Source of the DNA: Rhinopithecus roxellana
Taxonomy: Eukaryota; Chordata; Mammalia; Primates; Cercopithecidae
Assembly: GCF_007565055.1 (NCBI RefSeq)
Contig: NC_044557.1
Location: forward strand, 75,898,595 to 75,962,594
DNA length: 64,000 bases
Reading direction: 5' to 3'
Shown here: piece by piece, positions 46,160 to 58,572 of the stretch
Layout of the letters: each line of letters begins with the position of its first letter
How positions within the stretch are numbered: position 1 is the stretch's first letter
Program-made: the position numbers and the translations under genes
Notes under the pieces: model-generated
Seen by the model: only the letters and a program-made list of their open reading frames with translations
Database searches by the model: none
Told to the model about the DNA's origin: nothing

Positions 46160-46330
46160 GATACATTTCTTAAATAAATATTTATTGAGTGGCATCTATG
46201 GTCCAGGAATTCTATAACAGGGATCAAAACAGACACAGTCTCTGTCCTTATTTACAACCAATTAGGGAAAGACAGGATAAATATTAACCAAGTATTTATA
46301 CAGATCATTTTATTATTACATTTTTGATTG
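46160..46330 (+). repeat. Ancient unassigned interspersed repeat
   Basis: AAATATTTATTGAGTGGCATCTATGGTCCAGG ... CAAAACAGACACAGTCTCTGTCC is a very common mammalian repeat motif, and the segment may pair with the similar one at 37350-37590. Family not named. Confidence 0.5.
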
Positions 46331-46936
46331 CTGACATAAAGGAAAAATGAACAGTGCTCTAAGGATGTGTTGCAGAGGGTGATAACCAACTTGGTGACAG
46401 TGTGTAGGGTGGAGTTATCCAGACAAATGGAATTGAAAATACATAAAATTATAGTATTCCAGACAGTAACAACATAAATTATAAACTGATTTACAGAAAT
46501 GCTACATTATATGAAATATAAAAGAGAACTCTTTTGCAAGATCAGGTTTTCATTTTAAAAGCACAAACAATACACTTTTTTGTATTACCCATCACTGCAC
46601 CGATGATTGCTATGGCAGTCTTTTCTCAAAGCCTTTTTCAAACTTGCTACCAATGTAATTTAAGGTACCAATCAATAAATGTTCATACTCCATTACACGG
46701 ATTGAATTGATAACTATAAGACAAGGAGCTAAGCAATTTAGTCCAAAAGTCAACTTATGTTTGAAGGTCTAGGTGAAATGCCATCACCTCTTTCATGCCT
46801 TGCTTAACACTTTCCACTAATAGCAGAATTAATCTCTTCCATTTGATTGTTCCAATATGTCTTAGTAAGCTATTCTTGCAATGATGTTGTGAAACAAATT
46901 ACTCCCACACACTACAGCTTTTAACAGTATGGACTA
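46331..46936. other. Unassigned sequence
   Basis: 46870-46934 and 47244-47420 may be two parts of one old repeat split by the MITE at 46937. No exon seen. Confidence 0.4.
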
Positions 46937-47241
46937 CCGGCCCTCTGTATCTGCAGGTTTCACATCCATGGTTTCAACCAACTGCAAATAAAAAATATTT
47001 CAAAAATAAAAAATAATATAAAATTTGAAAACAGTACATTATAATGACTATTTACATAGCATTTACACTGTGAAGGGTATTATAAGTAATCTAGAGATAA
47101 TTTAAAGTATTTAGCAGAATGTGCAAAGGTTATATGCAAATACTGTGCCATTTTTATATAGGGACTTGAGCATCTGAGGATTTTGGATTCTGAGTGTGGA
47201 AGGGTTGAAACCAATTCCCTGCAGATACCAAGGGACAACGG
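46937..47241 (+). mobile_element. MER2-like Tigger MITE
   Basis: Terminal CCGGCCCTCTGTATCTGCAGG and GCAGATACCAAGGGACAACG are inverted relative to each other. The body contains ACTATTTACATAGCATTTACA and GTTATATGCAAATACTGTGCCA, typical of MER2. TA follows the right end (47242-47243). Non-autonomous, no coding. Confidence 0.82.
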
Positions 47242-47243
47242 TA

Positions 47244-47746
47244 TTTATTTTACCTTCATGACTCCATTGGTTAGTACTCTGATGGGCTTGCCTGAACTCC
47301 AGACTGTGGATCTAATTTAGCTCCTCTTAACTATTCCCACATTGTCCTTGGATCAATAGCAATCTGAGACACACTCTTCTCATGGCAGATTATGGGACCA
47401 TAAAGCAGGTAAGTAGATAAGTTTTTGGCTCAGAATTAATAGACTGATATATCTTTCCACATTTATTTCACCAAAATAACTCATGGCTAAAAGCAACATT
47501 AATAGTGCAAGGAAATATTCTACCCATCATTTGTTACAAGGTAGGAGGAACTGAACAGGGGAAAACAATAACCCAAGCTAACACACCAGGACATTTAATA
47601 TGCATAGTTTTCATTATAATATATTCAACTGTATATTAAATAATTGTGAATATGTGCTTCTCCTAGTTTAATAAGAGGTATGTCAAAATCCACTTATTCT
47701 AATATCATGGAATCTATTGCAGAGTATTTAATTAAATAAAAGTAAT
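47244..47746. other. Unassigned sequence
   Basis: No exon recognised; see the note on 46870-46934. Confidence 0.4.
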
Positions 47747-47761
47747 TAGACAAATATTTTA

Positions 47762-47873
47762 TTTTATTTATTTTTTTAAATTATACTTTAAGTTCTAGGG
47801 TACATGTGCACAACGTGCAGGTTTGTTACATATGTATACTTGTGCCATGTTGGTGTGCTGCACCCATCAACTC
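47762..47873 (-). mobile_element. L1PA 3' stub, 112 bp, with 15-bp TSD
   Basis: Only the last ~110 bp of an L1 3'UTR in reverse (TTTAAGTTCTAGGGTACATGTGCAC ...). A perfect 15-bp duplication TAGACAAATATTTTA lies at 47747-47761 and 47874-47888. On the minus strand the site reads TT/AAAA. An extreme 5' truncation. Confidence 0.93.
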
Positions 47874-47888
47874 TAGACAAATATTTTA

Positions 47889-48380
47889 ATTCATCATTTT
47901 GTTTAAAGGATATTTAATTAATTGTCCATAGATAAAACAGTTCTAAATTAAAATACATAAAAGAAACAGTTCAAAAATTATAAATCAACTCTATCGAGAA
48001 TATCGTAGAAGATTCCTTGTATGCCCAACTCACATATTTTTCAGTACTAAGTTAGCCAATATCCCCATTTTTGTCATATTTATACTATTTTTTTAGTGTA
48101 GAGTTAAGAACCCATGGATTCAGTTTTAAACAATATAGTTTAATCGTGACCCTTTAAAATGTTAGACCATTAAAAACACTCTTTATACATATTGTGACCT
48201 GAATTTTTCACTAAATACGATATTTTAGATTTTTTCCACGTTGACATATGCAGCTATAGTAGATTTACATTTATATAGATTTACATTATATAGATTTACA
48301 TTGTTGTGTAGTATTTTTGTATGAACATATCAATTTACTTTTTATATTTTTCATTATGGCTCATAGGAGGTCTTTTCTAA
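47889..48380. other. Unassigned AT-rich sequence
   Basis: About 48262-48298 contains three imperfect copies of TATAGATTTACATT. No exon seen. Confidence 0.45.
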
Positions 48381-49571
48381 CTTGTATATTTCCCTTATGA
48401 TGCATTTTGGAAATAAGTATCTTATTTGATTTGTGGCTTGTCTTTCTAATTTTAATGGTGTCTTACAATTAATAACAGTTCTTAATTTCTCAAAAATTAT
48501 TAAATTTTTTCTTTATTGTTAGTTTTGTGTCTTTCAAAAGACATTCTTAATCCGAATACACAAACCATTTTTCAATATTTTAAAGGTGGTTTTCCTTTAC
48601 AAATTGTATCTTCACTTCACCTGAAATTGATCTTACTTGCAGTATGAGGTAATGTGTCCAGCACCATTTTTTTTCTCACAGATGCAAAGCTGTTTCAACA
48701 ACATTTATTGAGAAATTGTTTATCTATCTACTGATCTGATGTGTTCATATAATGACTGGGTATATTTTAGGTTTTCTATTTTATTCCTATAATGCTACTA
48801 TCTTACTTTTATTCAAGAAAGATTTTAGAAGCTCATTATCAATGTCTACAAAACTGCCTGAGGGGGTTATTATTGTGATTATTTGTTATTATTACTGTTT
48901 ATTGTTCTTCCAGTCTTTGGTCATGGTATATCTATTAATTGATTGATTTCTTTTCAACTTATTATATATTATAATAATGTATGATTATATGTTATGTAAT
49001 TAAGTAATTATTCAATTTTTTCAGCATATCACATTTGTATGCTATTGTAAATAGTATATGGTATATATTATTTCACTTTCCAATGGAATTTTGCTTATAT
49101 AAAGTATGTTGATTTTCATTACTTCTACTGTACAGTATAAAACTTGAATAACTATAATTCTTGTTTCATTATATCTAATCTCTGCTTGATCTTTTTATTT
49201 TTGTTTCTTTGTTTTTCTTTATCTTATTTTTAATTTTACTTTTAAAATAACGTATATTTATGTCCATGAACAACCAAGCAATTATTAACTTTTCATATAG
49301 TTAATATGCCTTTTGATATGTGAAAATGTTTATTTCATGTTTATGTCTTTCCATTTCTATTTCACACCTTCCTGTTTGGATCACTTTCCTCTGCCTAAAG
49401 TACACCCTTTAGCATTCCTCTGGTGAGGTCTGACGATTTTATTCTTTAATGTTATGTTTTTACCTGAAAATGTATTTAGTATACATTTGTTCTTGAAATA
49501 TACTTTTATGGTGTGTAGGATTCCACCTTGCCATTTAGTCTCTTTAGTAGTTTGAAGATATTGCCTTCCAG
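48381..49571 (-). mobile_element. L1M fragment(s), antisense
   Basis: Reverse-complement ORF2-like blocks at 48381-48890 (AGCACCATTTTTTTTCTCAC region) and ORF1-like blocks at about 49380-49570 (TTAGCATTCCTCTGGTGAGGTC, ATTGCCTTCCAGG). Confidence 0.6.
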
Positions 49572-49880
49572 GTAAGGATGGAGAATGTGTTTACTCCTGG
49601 TTAGAAGTCGTATTGAGAGTATAGACTTCTGGAATCCAGAGCTTTATGGAAGATGGTTCCTATAAAAGTTCCTATAAAACTCCACACCTGAGGCAGTGCC
49701 TGGACACTGTGTTCTGCTAAATCAGACCTCAAAGCTCAAGATCAGCAAGTTCTACAACCACCGTCAGAGCGACAGCAGCTTCAGCACTCTGCAGACCACT
49801 GTGTTCAGTATGGTCCTGTCCTCCTTGTATTCCAGCTTTCACTGACTCTCAAGCCAGCTCTTTTATGTTCCTGTCAAAAT
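49572..49880. other. GC-richer island of unknown origin
   Basis: About 300 bp that differ in composition from the AT-rich flanks and break the L1M colinearity at 49571. Includes CTATAAAAGTTCCTATAAAACTCC, then CGACAGCAGCTTCAGCAC. One frame (CAG ACC TCA AAG ... to TGA near 49843) stays open for about 40 codons. I recognise no gene or repeat in it. Confidence 0.4.
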
Positions 49881-51354
49881 TGCATAAAATATTTTAGCCA
49901 GAATTTTGGGATATTTTTCAGATACAGAATGTCTTAAGTAATCCAGCTAGGCATGTTACTGGAAACAAAATGTTCTAATGTTTACAGGTTGCAAACGTTA
50001 AAAATCTTCCAATATTTAGTACATTTTTATCTACTTTCTGCCAATTAAAAATTGTATTAATACAGTTTTGAACATGTGTTCTTAGGCATTATTCCTCAGT
50101 TTTATTTGTTCCTTAAACAATAACATGGAATCTATCTGGAATCATTTTCTTGCTTCATAATTGGGACAGTTTAATTCTCACGTGCAAGTCACAAGCCTGT
50201 CTCAGAGCCCAAGTCTACACCAAACGGCTAATTAAGCACATCTTGCACAATGCTTTTGCACTTAATCATCCTTTATACTCATTTGGTCCTGAATTTTTCT
50301 AATTAATTTTTAATACTAATGGGTTTTACATAAAAAAGATTATTCAGAACATATTTTCAGCATTGTATATCTAAATTACCTATATAATCTGTGATATCTT
50401 CATACTAATTTAAAATCAAAGGAGTTCATGAGAACTATGGAGGAAAGGAGTTTTATGAGAAACCTACAGGGAATAATGCATTTATCACTAATTTAACTTA
50501 AAACATAGTAATTTAATTACTATTCTTTACATAGATCAGTTTCACACTAGATCAGGTTTACTTACTTCATTCTGAACATTTCAAGGCCTCAATAAAAGTA
50601 TGAGATTTCTTAAAATACCTTAAACAAGGAGGAAAAATATCCTTATTTATTCAAGGGCTGTATAATTCACACTTTATAACATGACACTGTAAATATTTTA
50701 TATTTTTTTTTTGTCAAAGAATAACAAAGATATCTTCAACAGATGCAACTATCACCAGTTAAATATGACGTTGGATGACTGTTGGAAAAATAACTTTGTG
50801 ATTAATTTGACACGATTTTGAATAATTTAGGTTTCATGCTTTTTATTTCAAGATTATACATTTGAATCAATTTTGCTTGACTATATTGTCCAGTAGCTAA
50901 CTACTCAAATGGGAATGCTTGCATATTTTTAAATTAGAGTGTTTAGTGAGAGCAATTTTGAAGACAAAGGTAAACAAAATAGAGTATTAGCTTATCTGTA
51001 CAGTTCAGTGGTACAAGTGTAAAGATTTTTTGCAATATAATTTCCATCAAAGCTTATGTCTTATTAAATTGTTTCACTTTGAGCTTATTTTTTGCAGTAT
51101 TAAAATATAACTTTATGAATAAAATCTAAAAATTACCCTTGATTTATCTTACTTTAATTTCTACAACAAACATGGTTCTAACTATAACATATATCATTAA
51201 TTATTAATAAGTTTTCCATCTCAAATTCCCTGATCCTAACTTAAATTAACATCGTATGTCACAAGAAATATTGTATTTTCCTAATGGTATTGTTTACTAC
51301 ATTTTTGCTCCTACTGCCAACACTCCATGCCCTTCTCAGTATAGCAACAGCAAG
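49881..51354. other. Unassigned AT-rich sequence
   Basis: No exon or named repeat recognised. Confidence 0.45.
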
Positions 51355-51385
51355 GGTGACTTAATTGTATTTTGTTAACTGGTGG

Positions 51386-52127
51386 TTTTTTTTGCAGCGT
51401 TAGGCAGAATATGACCTTTATTTGAGCTTACCCACCACAGTGGAAATACAGTCTGTACACCAAATGTTTGTTACTGTAACTTCTGTACCACAATTAAAAT
51501 CCAAACAGTTTTTAAAAGTAAACTCAATCAAAACCCACTACTTAGGAATCAATAAGGTCTTTGAAGCCACAGCAACAATTAAATATGGTTAAAACTGAAA
51601 TGTAGAAAGTTGGTTGGTTGGAAAATGAATTAAACTTCCAACTTGCTCACATAAAATTACAACAAGGCAAAACTGTTTTTCATAGAGATACAGTCCACTG
51701 GAATTATCAACACCAGACAACTTTTGTTTTCTAGTCCTGGGAAAAGAATGAATCCAGACATCTTTTAGATAGTCTTCTGTTTTCTTTTCTCTCTAATCAG
51801 AGCTTTATGGATGTGTGCAATGACACTACCATTGGTAATTGTAATCTTGATAAGATAGTCCAATTCTTCATCACCATGAACAGCAAGTTGCAAGTGACAA
51901 AGAGTAATATGCTTTACCTTTAAGCCTTTGGATGCCCTTCCTACCAGTTCTAGTACCTTTGCGGTGTGCACTCCAGGATGGCTGCATGGTATACAGTGGC
52001 AGTGTACCCACATGTCCATGGCTGTGGTCCTGGATTTAGGTGTTGATGAAGACAGATCAGCAAGAACTGCAAGCACACTCTCTGTTAGTAGGAAACCACC
52101 TTTGTCTTGGCCTTTTCCAAGTCCTTT
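51386..52127 (-). pseudogene. H2AZ1P: H2AZ1 processed pseudogene
   Basis: Retrocopy of the histone variant H2A.Z mRNA, read on the minus strand. The C-terminal 65 or so codons remain in frame and recognisable: AKVLELVGRASKGLKVKHIT, GDEELDYLIK and HIHKALI, ending in a stop at the normal position (about 51765). Upstream, KSRTT is kept, but a one-base deletion in the CACCTAAAATCT-like segment and other changes shift the frame. The 3'UTR follows to about 51394, including the ATAAAGGTCATA poly(A)-signal region, and ends in an 8-base tail (51386-51393). It is intronless and 5'-truncated at about codon 6, inside an old L1 3'UTR: an L1-mediated retrocopy. H2AZ2 is less likely because the 3'UTR resembles H2AZ1. 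Confidence 0.88.
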
Positions 52128-53763
52128 ATCATGCACAAGATGATGTTTTAAAGTATAGGTACCTTGTGGAATGACTAAATTGATTTAATTAATATGTGCA
52201 CTTCCTGTCATAGTTACCAGTTTTATGGTACATACACTGTCTTAGCATTTTTTCAAGAACACAATAGACTGTAAACTGTAATCACCATGGTATACAATAT
52301 ATTTCTAGAACTTATCCCTCCTATCTGATTTTTCAAATCTTCTGACCAGCATCCTCTTCCCACCCAAAACACTCCAGTTTGTGTTCTGGCAACTACCGTT
52401 TTGCTCTTTGGTTCCATACAATGTTTTTTTTTTTTTTTTAGATTCCACATGTGAGTGAGATTTAGTATTTGTTTCTCCGTGCTTAGCTTATTTCACAATA
52501 TATTATATCCCTTAGGTTAATTCTTATTGCTGCAAATGACAAAATTTTATTCCTTTTATAGCTGAATAGTATTTTATTGTATATATGTATCACATTTCCT
52601 GTATTCATCCAACCATGGACATCATTCATCAATGGACATTCCCATTGAGTCCATATCTTGGCAATTGTGAATAATGCTGCAATAAACATGAGAGTGCAGG
52701 TGTCTCTTTGGCATACTGATATTATTTCCTTTGGATATATACTCAGTTGTGGAATTGCTGAAACATATGGTAGTCCTAATTCTATTTTTCTAGGAATCTC
52801 TGTATTGTGTTCTATAATAGCTGTACTAATTTACATTTCCACCACATTTTGTGAAAGTTCCCTTTTCTCCTCATCCTCACCAACACTTGATGTATTTTAT
52901 CTTTTTTATAATAGTTATTTTTGCTGCTGGGGTGAGGTGGTATCTCATGATGCTTTTGATTTGCATTTTTCTGATGATTAGTGATGTTAAACATTTTTAT
53001 AGACCTGCTGGCTATTGGTATGTCTTCTTTTAAGAAATGTCTATTCAGGATTTCGCCCATTTTCTATTTGGGATGCTTTCCTATTATTGAGTGTGTGTGT
53101 ATATATATATATATACATACACATACACATACACCCCATATATGTAAAGTTTGCATATATTATTCCACTCTATAAGTGTCTCTCTACTCTGTAGAGTATT
53201 TCCTTTGTTGTACAGAAACTTTTTAGTTTGATGTAATGCATTTGTCTATTTTCTCTTTTGTTGCCTATGCTCTTGGGGTCATATTAAAAAAAATAATTTC
53301 TCAGACCAATGTCATAGAGCTTTCTCCTGTTTTCTTCCAGCAGTTCCATAGTTTTTTGATTGAGTCCTTAGGGCTTTCTATGTATGAGATCATCTAATCT
53401 TCAAACAGGGAAAATTTAACTTCTTATTTTCCAATTTGGATGCCTTTTATTTCTTCCTCTTGTCTAATTTGTCTGGTTTAAACCAGTACTTATGTTGAAG
53501 AGAAGTGGAGGCAGTATGTATGTTGTCCTGCTCAGGATATTACAGTGAAAACTTTCAATATTTTCCCAATGAGTATAATGTTAGCTATGGAATTGTTAAC
53601 ATATGGTCTTTATTATATTCAGGTACATTACTTCTATACCTAATTTGTTGAAAGTTTCACAATGAAAAGATGTTGAATTTTGTCAAACACTACCTTAGTT
53701 CATTTTTTATTGCTTTCAACAAGAGCTGAAATTGAGTAACTTATAAGAAACAAAACTTATTTC

Positions 53764-54078
53764 TGGCCAGTCGTGGTGGCTTGCACCTGTAATCCCAGCA
53801 CTTTGGGAGGCCGAGGTGGGTGGATCACAAGGTCAGGAGTTCGAGACCAGCCTGACCAACATGGTGAAACCCCGTCTCTACTAAAAATACACAAATTAGC
53901 TGGGCGTGGTGGCAAGCACCTGTAATCCCAGCTACTCAGGAGGCTGAGGCAGGAGAATCACCTGAACCTGGGAGGTGGAGGTTGCAGTGAGCCGAGATCG
54001 TGCCACTGCACTCCAGCCTGGGCAACAGAGCAAGTCTCCATCTCAAACAAACAAACAAACAAACAAACAAACAAACAA
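53764..54078 (+). mobile_element. AluS-like with (AAAC)n tail
   Basis: Flanked by a perfect 12-bp duplication AAAACTTATTTC (53752-53763 and 54079-54090). The tail is (AAAC)8 or so at 54045-54078. Confidence 0.95.
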
Positions 54079-54204
54079 AAAACTTATTTCATATGGTGTG
54101 CTCGCTCGATGTCCTTTCGCTGGCCAGCCACTAGTGTCTTCTTCCACTGATGTGCTCCTCTTGACATCTGGCCACCGGTATGTCTGCCGGCTAGGGTCTC
54201 AGGC

Positions 54205-54519
54205 GTTGTTTTTTTGTTTCTTTGTTTTTGTTGTTGTTGTTGTTTGTTCGTTGAGACAGAGTCTTGCTGTGTTGCCCAGGCTGGAGTGCAGTGGCATGAT
54301 ATTCGACTCCCGGGTTCAGGCGATTTTCCTGCCTCAGCCTCCTGAGTAGCTGGGATTACACGTGCACACGGTCATACCTGGCTAATATTTTGTATTTTAG
54401 TAGAGATGAGGTTTCACCATGTTGGCCAGGATGGCATCTTGATCTCCTGACCTCATGATTCGCCCACCTGGGACTCCCAAAGTGCTGGGATTACAGGCAT
54501 GAGCCACCATGCCTGGCCA
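54205..54519 (-). mobile_element. AluS-like, antisense
   Basis: Flanked by GGTCTCAGGC (54195-54204) and GGTCTCATGC (54520-54529), one mismatch. The tail reads (GTTGTT)n. About 20 bp near the left-arm CTCACTGCAACCTCC motif are deleted. Confidence 0.92.
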
Positions 54520-56880
54520 GGTCTCATGCATTTATAGACCCAGGATGGGATATGGCCAGCCAGCATGGTCTTGGATAGGGATCCACCTCTCTCTACCCAG
54601 CACTTCCCTGCCCCTCTCCCATATTAGTGAGGAGGCTAAGCATGCTAACATAGTTTCTCAGCTCTCTCTCTTCTTATAAAGTCCCCAATTCCACTTCCAG
54701 GACAATCCATTAATTCATTAATCCATGAATTTGTTAATCCTTGAATGGATGAATCCATTTATGAGGTCAGAGTCCTTATGATCCAATCAGTTCTTAAGGG
54801 CCTCACCTTTCAATACTGCCACATCAGGGAGTAAGTTTTCAACACATGAAATTTGGGGAACAAATTCAAACCACAAGCAATGATCATATGGTTACTGACA
54901 TTCGTTCTGTTAATGTGGTGTATTACATTGATTTATTTACATATGTTGAACGAAACTTGCATCTCTAAGATGAATCCTACTTGATCATGGTGAATGATCT
55001 TTTAAATGTGCTGATGAATTCAGTTTACTTGTATTATGTTGAGGATATTAGCATCTATGCTCATCAGGGATAATGGTGAGTAGTATTATTTTTTTGTTGT
55101 GTCCTGTAGGACCTTGGTATCAGGATAATGTTGGCCTCATAAAATGAGTTTGCCAGTATTCCCTTTTAAGGCATTTTTTGGAAGAGTTTGAGAAGAATTG
55201 ATATTCTTATTTCACCAATTGAGAAAATTTAGTAGTGAAGTCATCAGGTCCCGAGCTTTTCTTTGATGGCAGATTTTGTATTACTGATTCAGTCTCTTGA
55301 CTCATTATTGGTCTATTCAGATTCTACATTTCTTCACAATTCAATCTTGTTTGGTTGTATGTGTCAAAATATTTATCCCTTTCTTCTAGGTTACTCAATT
55401 GGCTGGCAAATAATTGTTCGTAGTCTTCTATGATCCTTTGTATTTTTGTTTTATCAGTTGTCATGTCTCCTCCTTCATTTCTGATTGTATTTGTTTGAGT
55501 CTTCTCTCTTTTTTTTTCCTAGTCTAGCTAAAGAATTGCTGATTTTGTTTATTTTTTTCAAAAATCAACTCGTTGTTTTATTGATATTTTCTTTTTTTTA
55601 AGTTTCCTTTTTATTTATACTCTGATTTTTCTTATTTTCTTCCTTCTGCAAATTTTGGGCTTAGTTTGTTCTTTCTTTTCTAATCTGTTGAGGTGCAAAG
55701 TTAGGTAATTTATTTTATTTAAAATCTTTCTGCTTTTTTTGATGTAGGCATTTATTGCTATAAACTTCCCTTTTAGAGATGCTTTAGCTGTATCTCATAA
55801 GTTTATGTTGTGTTTCCATTTTTGTCTCAAGAAAAGGTTTAATACCCTTTTAATTTTTTAATTGACTTATTGGTTGTTTATGAGCATGTAGTTTAATTTC
55901 TATGTATTTGGGAATTTTTAAAAGTTTCTCCTGTCACTAATTTCTAGTTTTATACCATTGTGGTCTGAACAGGTAGTTGATATGATTTTAACCCTTTAAC
56001 ATTTGTTAAGACTTATTTTTGTGGTCTAATATTAAAACTATCCTGGAGAATGTTCCTTAGGCAGTTGAGAAGAATGTGTATTTCGTAGCTGTTGCATGAA
56101 ATGTTTTGTATATGTCTGTTAGGTCCATTTGGTCTAGAGTATAGTTTAAATTAAATGTTTCCTTGTTGATGTTCTGTCTGGATGATCTGTTTCTTGATTA
56201 AATGGAATGTTGAAGTATCCTACTATTATTGTATTGCAGTCTATCCCTTCAAAACTATAAACATTTGCTTTTCATATATTGATGCTCCAAAGTCAGGGGC
56301 ACATACAGTATATTTACAATTATAATTTCTTAATGAATTGACCCCATTATCAATATATATCAATATTCTCAATCTTTTTTTTTTTTTTTTTACTTAAAAT
56401 TAATTTTACTTGATATAAGAGTAGCTACCATTGTCTACTTTTGGTTTCCATTTGTATGGAATATCTTTTTCCATCTCTTCTGTTTCATATATGTGTTTTA
56501 ATGGTTGAAGTGAATATCTTGTAAGTAGCATATATTTCAGATTTGTTTTAGTATTGATTCAGCCACTTTATGTCTCTTGATTGGAGGATTTAACCATCAA
56601 CATTCAAGGTAGTTATTGATAGGTAGAGACTTTTTATTGCCATTTTTAAATTGTTTTCTAGTGTTGTGTAAATCCTTTGCTATTTGTTTGCTGTGTTTAT
56701 TTGTGGTTAAATTTTTTTTAGTGATATATTTTGATTTCTGGCTCTTTGTGTGTGTGTATCTACTATAGTTTTTTGTTTGGTGGTTACCATGAGGCTTACA
56801 GAAAACATCTTAGAGTTAAAACAGGTTATATTAAGTAGATAACAACTTAACATTTATCACAAAAAGAAATATATTTTTAA

Positions 56881-57670
56881 GGGTGGCCTAACTTTTTTAC
56901 ATGAATCACATTATGACATTCACATGTATACAAACTCACTATGAATTCCATAACACTTTAAATAAAAACTAAATAATATCTGCAATATCTTATTAGATCT
57001 CCCCAAACCTACCACTTTTTTTCTTCTTTACCAGTTTTCTCTTAGTTTATTTTATTGTAGTCACATTGACCATTTTGTTTTTCTTTTTAGAAAAATTTCT
57101 CAAAACCTTAGTAATTGCTGTTTTCCCTTCCTAGGATACACTCCTTTGAAAATTTATCTGATTTGTACTTTTTTTTAATTTTTTGGTCTTAGTTCAAATG
57201 TCAAGCATAGGTCAAGATTTCCTATTTAATATTACATTCCTCTTCACATTGACCTGTCCCTTTCTGCCAGATTACCTTATTTAAAATACAAATGGTTTTA
57301 TTTGTGAATTTGAACTTATGTTTATCTATTTTCTTTACTCAATTTTGTAGGCTTTATGAAATTAGGGACTTTACCTTTTTGTTGATCTCTCTTTTCTCCA
57401 CAACTAGAAAAAAAAAAAAAAACTGGCACATAATAGATAGTATTATTGAGTAAATTAATGAGCAGATTGATATTAATTATCACATTTCTAAAAGACAAAA
57501 CTCTAAAGCATAAATATTTAATAGATAGAAAACTAAGGATTAATAACTTTCTATAGATTAAATAGAATTAAGAAGTAGATAAAAAGTTACTTTAGCTCCT
57601 CACCCAGGGCTTTTCTGAATGTAGCACACTAATATTTTAAGAATCTGACCACATATTATTTAAGAAATAA
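56881..57670. other. Unassigned AT-rich sequence
   Basis: Could be the extreme 5' region of the L1MA-like element or flank. An A-run lies at 57408-57420. No exon seen. Confidence 0.45.
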
Positions 57671-58541
57671 TTATTTTTGTATAAGGTAAGAGATGAGGAT
57701 CCAGTTTCATTCTACCTGTGGCTTCAATTATCTCAGCACTATTTGTTGAATAGGGTGTCCTTCCCCACTTTATGTTTTCGTTTGGACTCAAATCTAAGAG
57801 CTGAAACTATAAAAATTCTAGGTCAAAACATTGGAAAAAACCCTTCTAGATGTTGACTTAGGCAAAGATTTAATGACCAAGAACCCAAAAGCAAATACAA
57901 CAAAAATAAAGATAAATGTGAGACTTAATTACATCGAAGAGCTTTTGCACAGCAAAAGAAACAGTTGGCAGAATAAACAGACAACCCACAGAATGGGAGA
58001 AAATGCATATGTCCAACAGAGGATTAATATCCAGAATCTACGACTAACTCAAATTGGCAAGAAAAAGGAAACAATACCATCACAAAGTTGGCTAAGGACA
58101 TAAATAGGCAATCTCAAAAGGAGATATACAAATGGTCAACAAACATATGAGAAAATGCTCAACATCACTAATGATCAGTTAAGTGCAAATCAAAACCAGA
58201 ATGTGATACTACCTTACTCCCAAAGAATGGCCATAATAAAAAAAAAAAAAAAATAGATGTTGGCATGGATGCTGTTAAAAGAGAACACTTCTACACTGCT
58301 GGTGAGAATTGTAAACTAGTACAACCACTATGGAAAACAGTGTGGAGATTCCTTAAAGAACTAAAAATAGAGCTACCATTAAATGAGCAATCCCACTACT
58401 GGGCATCTACCCAGAGGAAAATAGGTCATTATACGAAAAAGTTACTTGCACATGCATGTTTATAGAAGCACAATTCACAATCGCAAAAATGTGGAACCAG
58501 CCCAAATGCCCATCAATCAATAAGTCAATAAAGAAACTGTG

Positions 58542-58572
<31 letters not shown>

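Larger units (their letters stand above)
53691..54879 (-). mobile_element. MaLR LTR (MST/MLT1-like), antisense, with two Alus
   Basis: On the minus strand it starts TGCTTGTGGTTTGAATTTGTTCC at 54879 and ends near 53691 (CAACAAGAGCTGAAATTGAG region reversed). LTR sequence is 53691-53763, 54091-54204 and 54530-54879. A cluster of ATTAATCCATGAAT / AATCCTTGAATGGATGAATCC repeats lies at about 54708-54757. Confidence 0.75.
51355..56880 (-). mobile_element. Long L1MA-like element, antisense, with insertions
   Basis: A colinear reverse-complement L1: 3'UTR (about 51355-51385 and 52128-52480), ORF2 tail (to about 53690), then ORF2 reverse transcriptase and upstream regions (54880-56880; landmarks such as TCATAAAATGAGTTTGCCAG, TTTTATTGATATTTTC, TTGGTCTAGAGTATAG). 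It is broken by an H2AZ1 pseudogene and by a MaLR LTR that itself carries two Alus. No open frame survives. Microsatellite (TG/TA)n lies at 53090-53135. Confidence 0.8.

Noticed and set aside
51928..52143. 71-codon plus-strand frame
   Set aside because: Opposite strand of the H2AZ1 pseudogene.
54045..54078. Regularly spaced AAAC units, first considered as an array
   Set aside because: Simple Alu tail expansion; no spacers, so not CRISPR-like.
54091..54204. GC-richer segment between two Alus, considered as an exon
   Set aside because: It is part of the antisense MaLR LTR that flanks both Alus.
53975..54349. 124-codon plus-strand frame
   Set aside because: It runs through two Alus and their simple-repeat tails.
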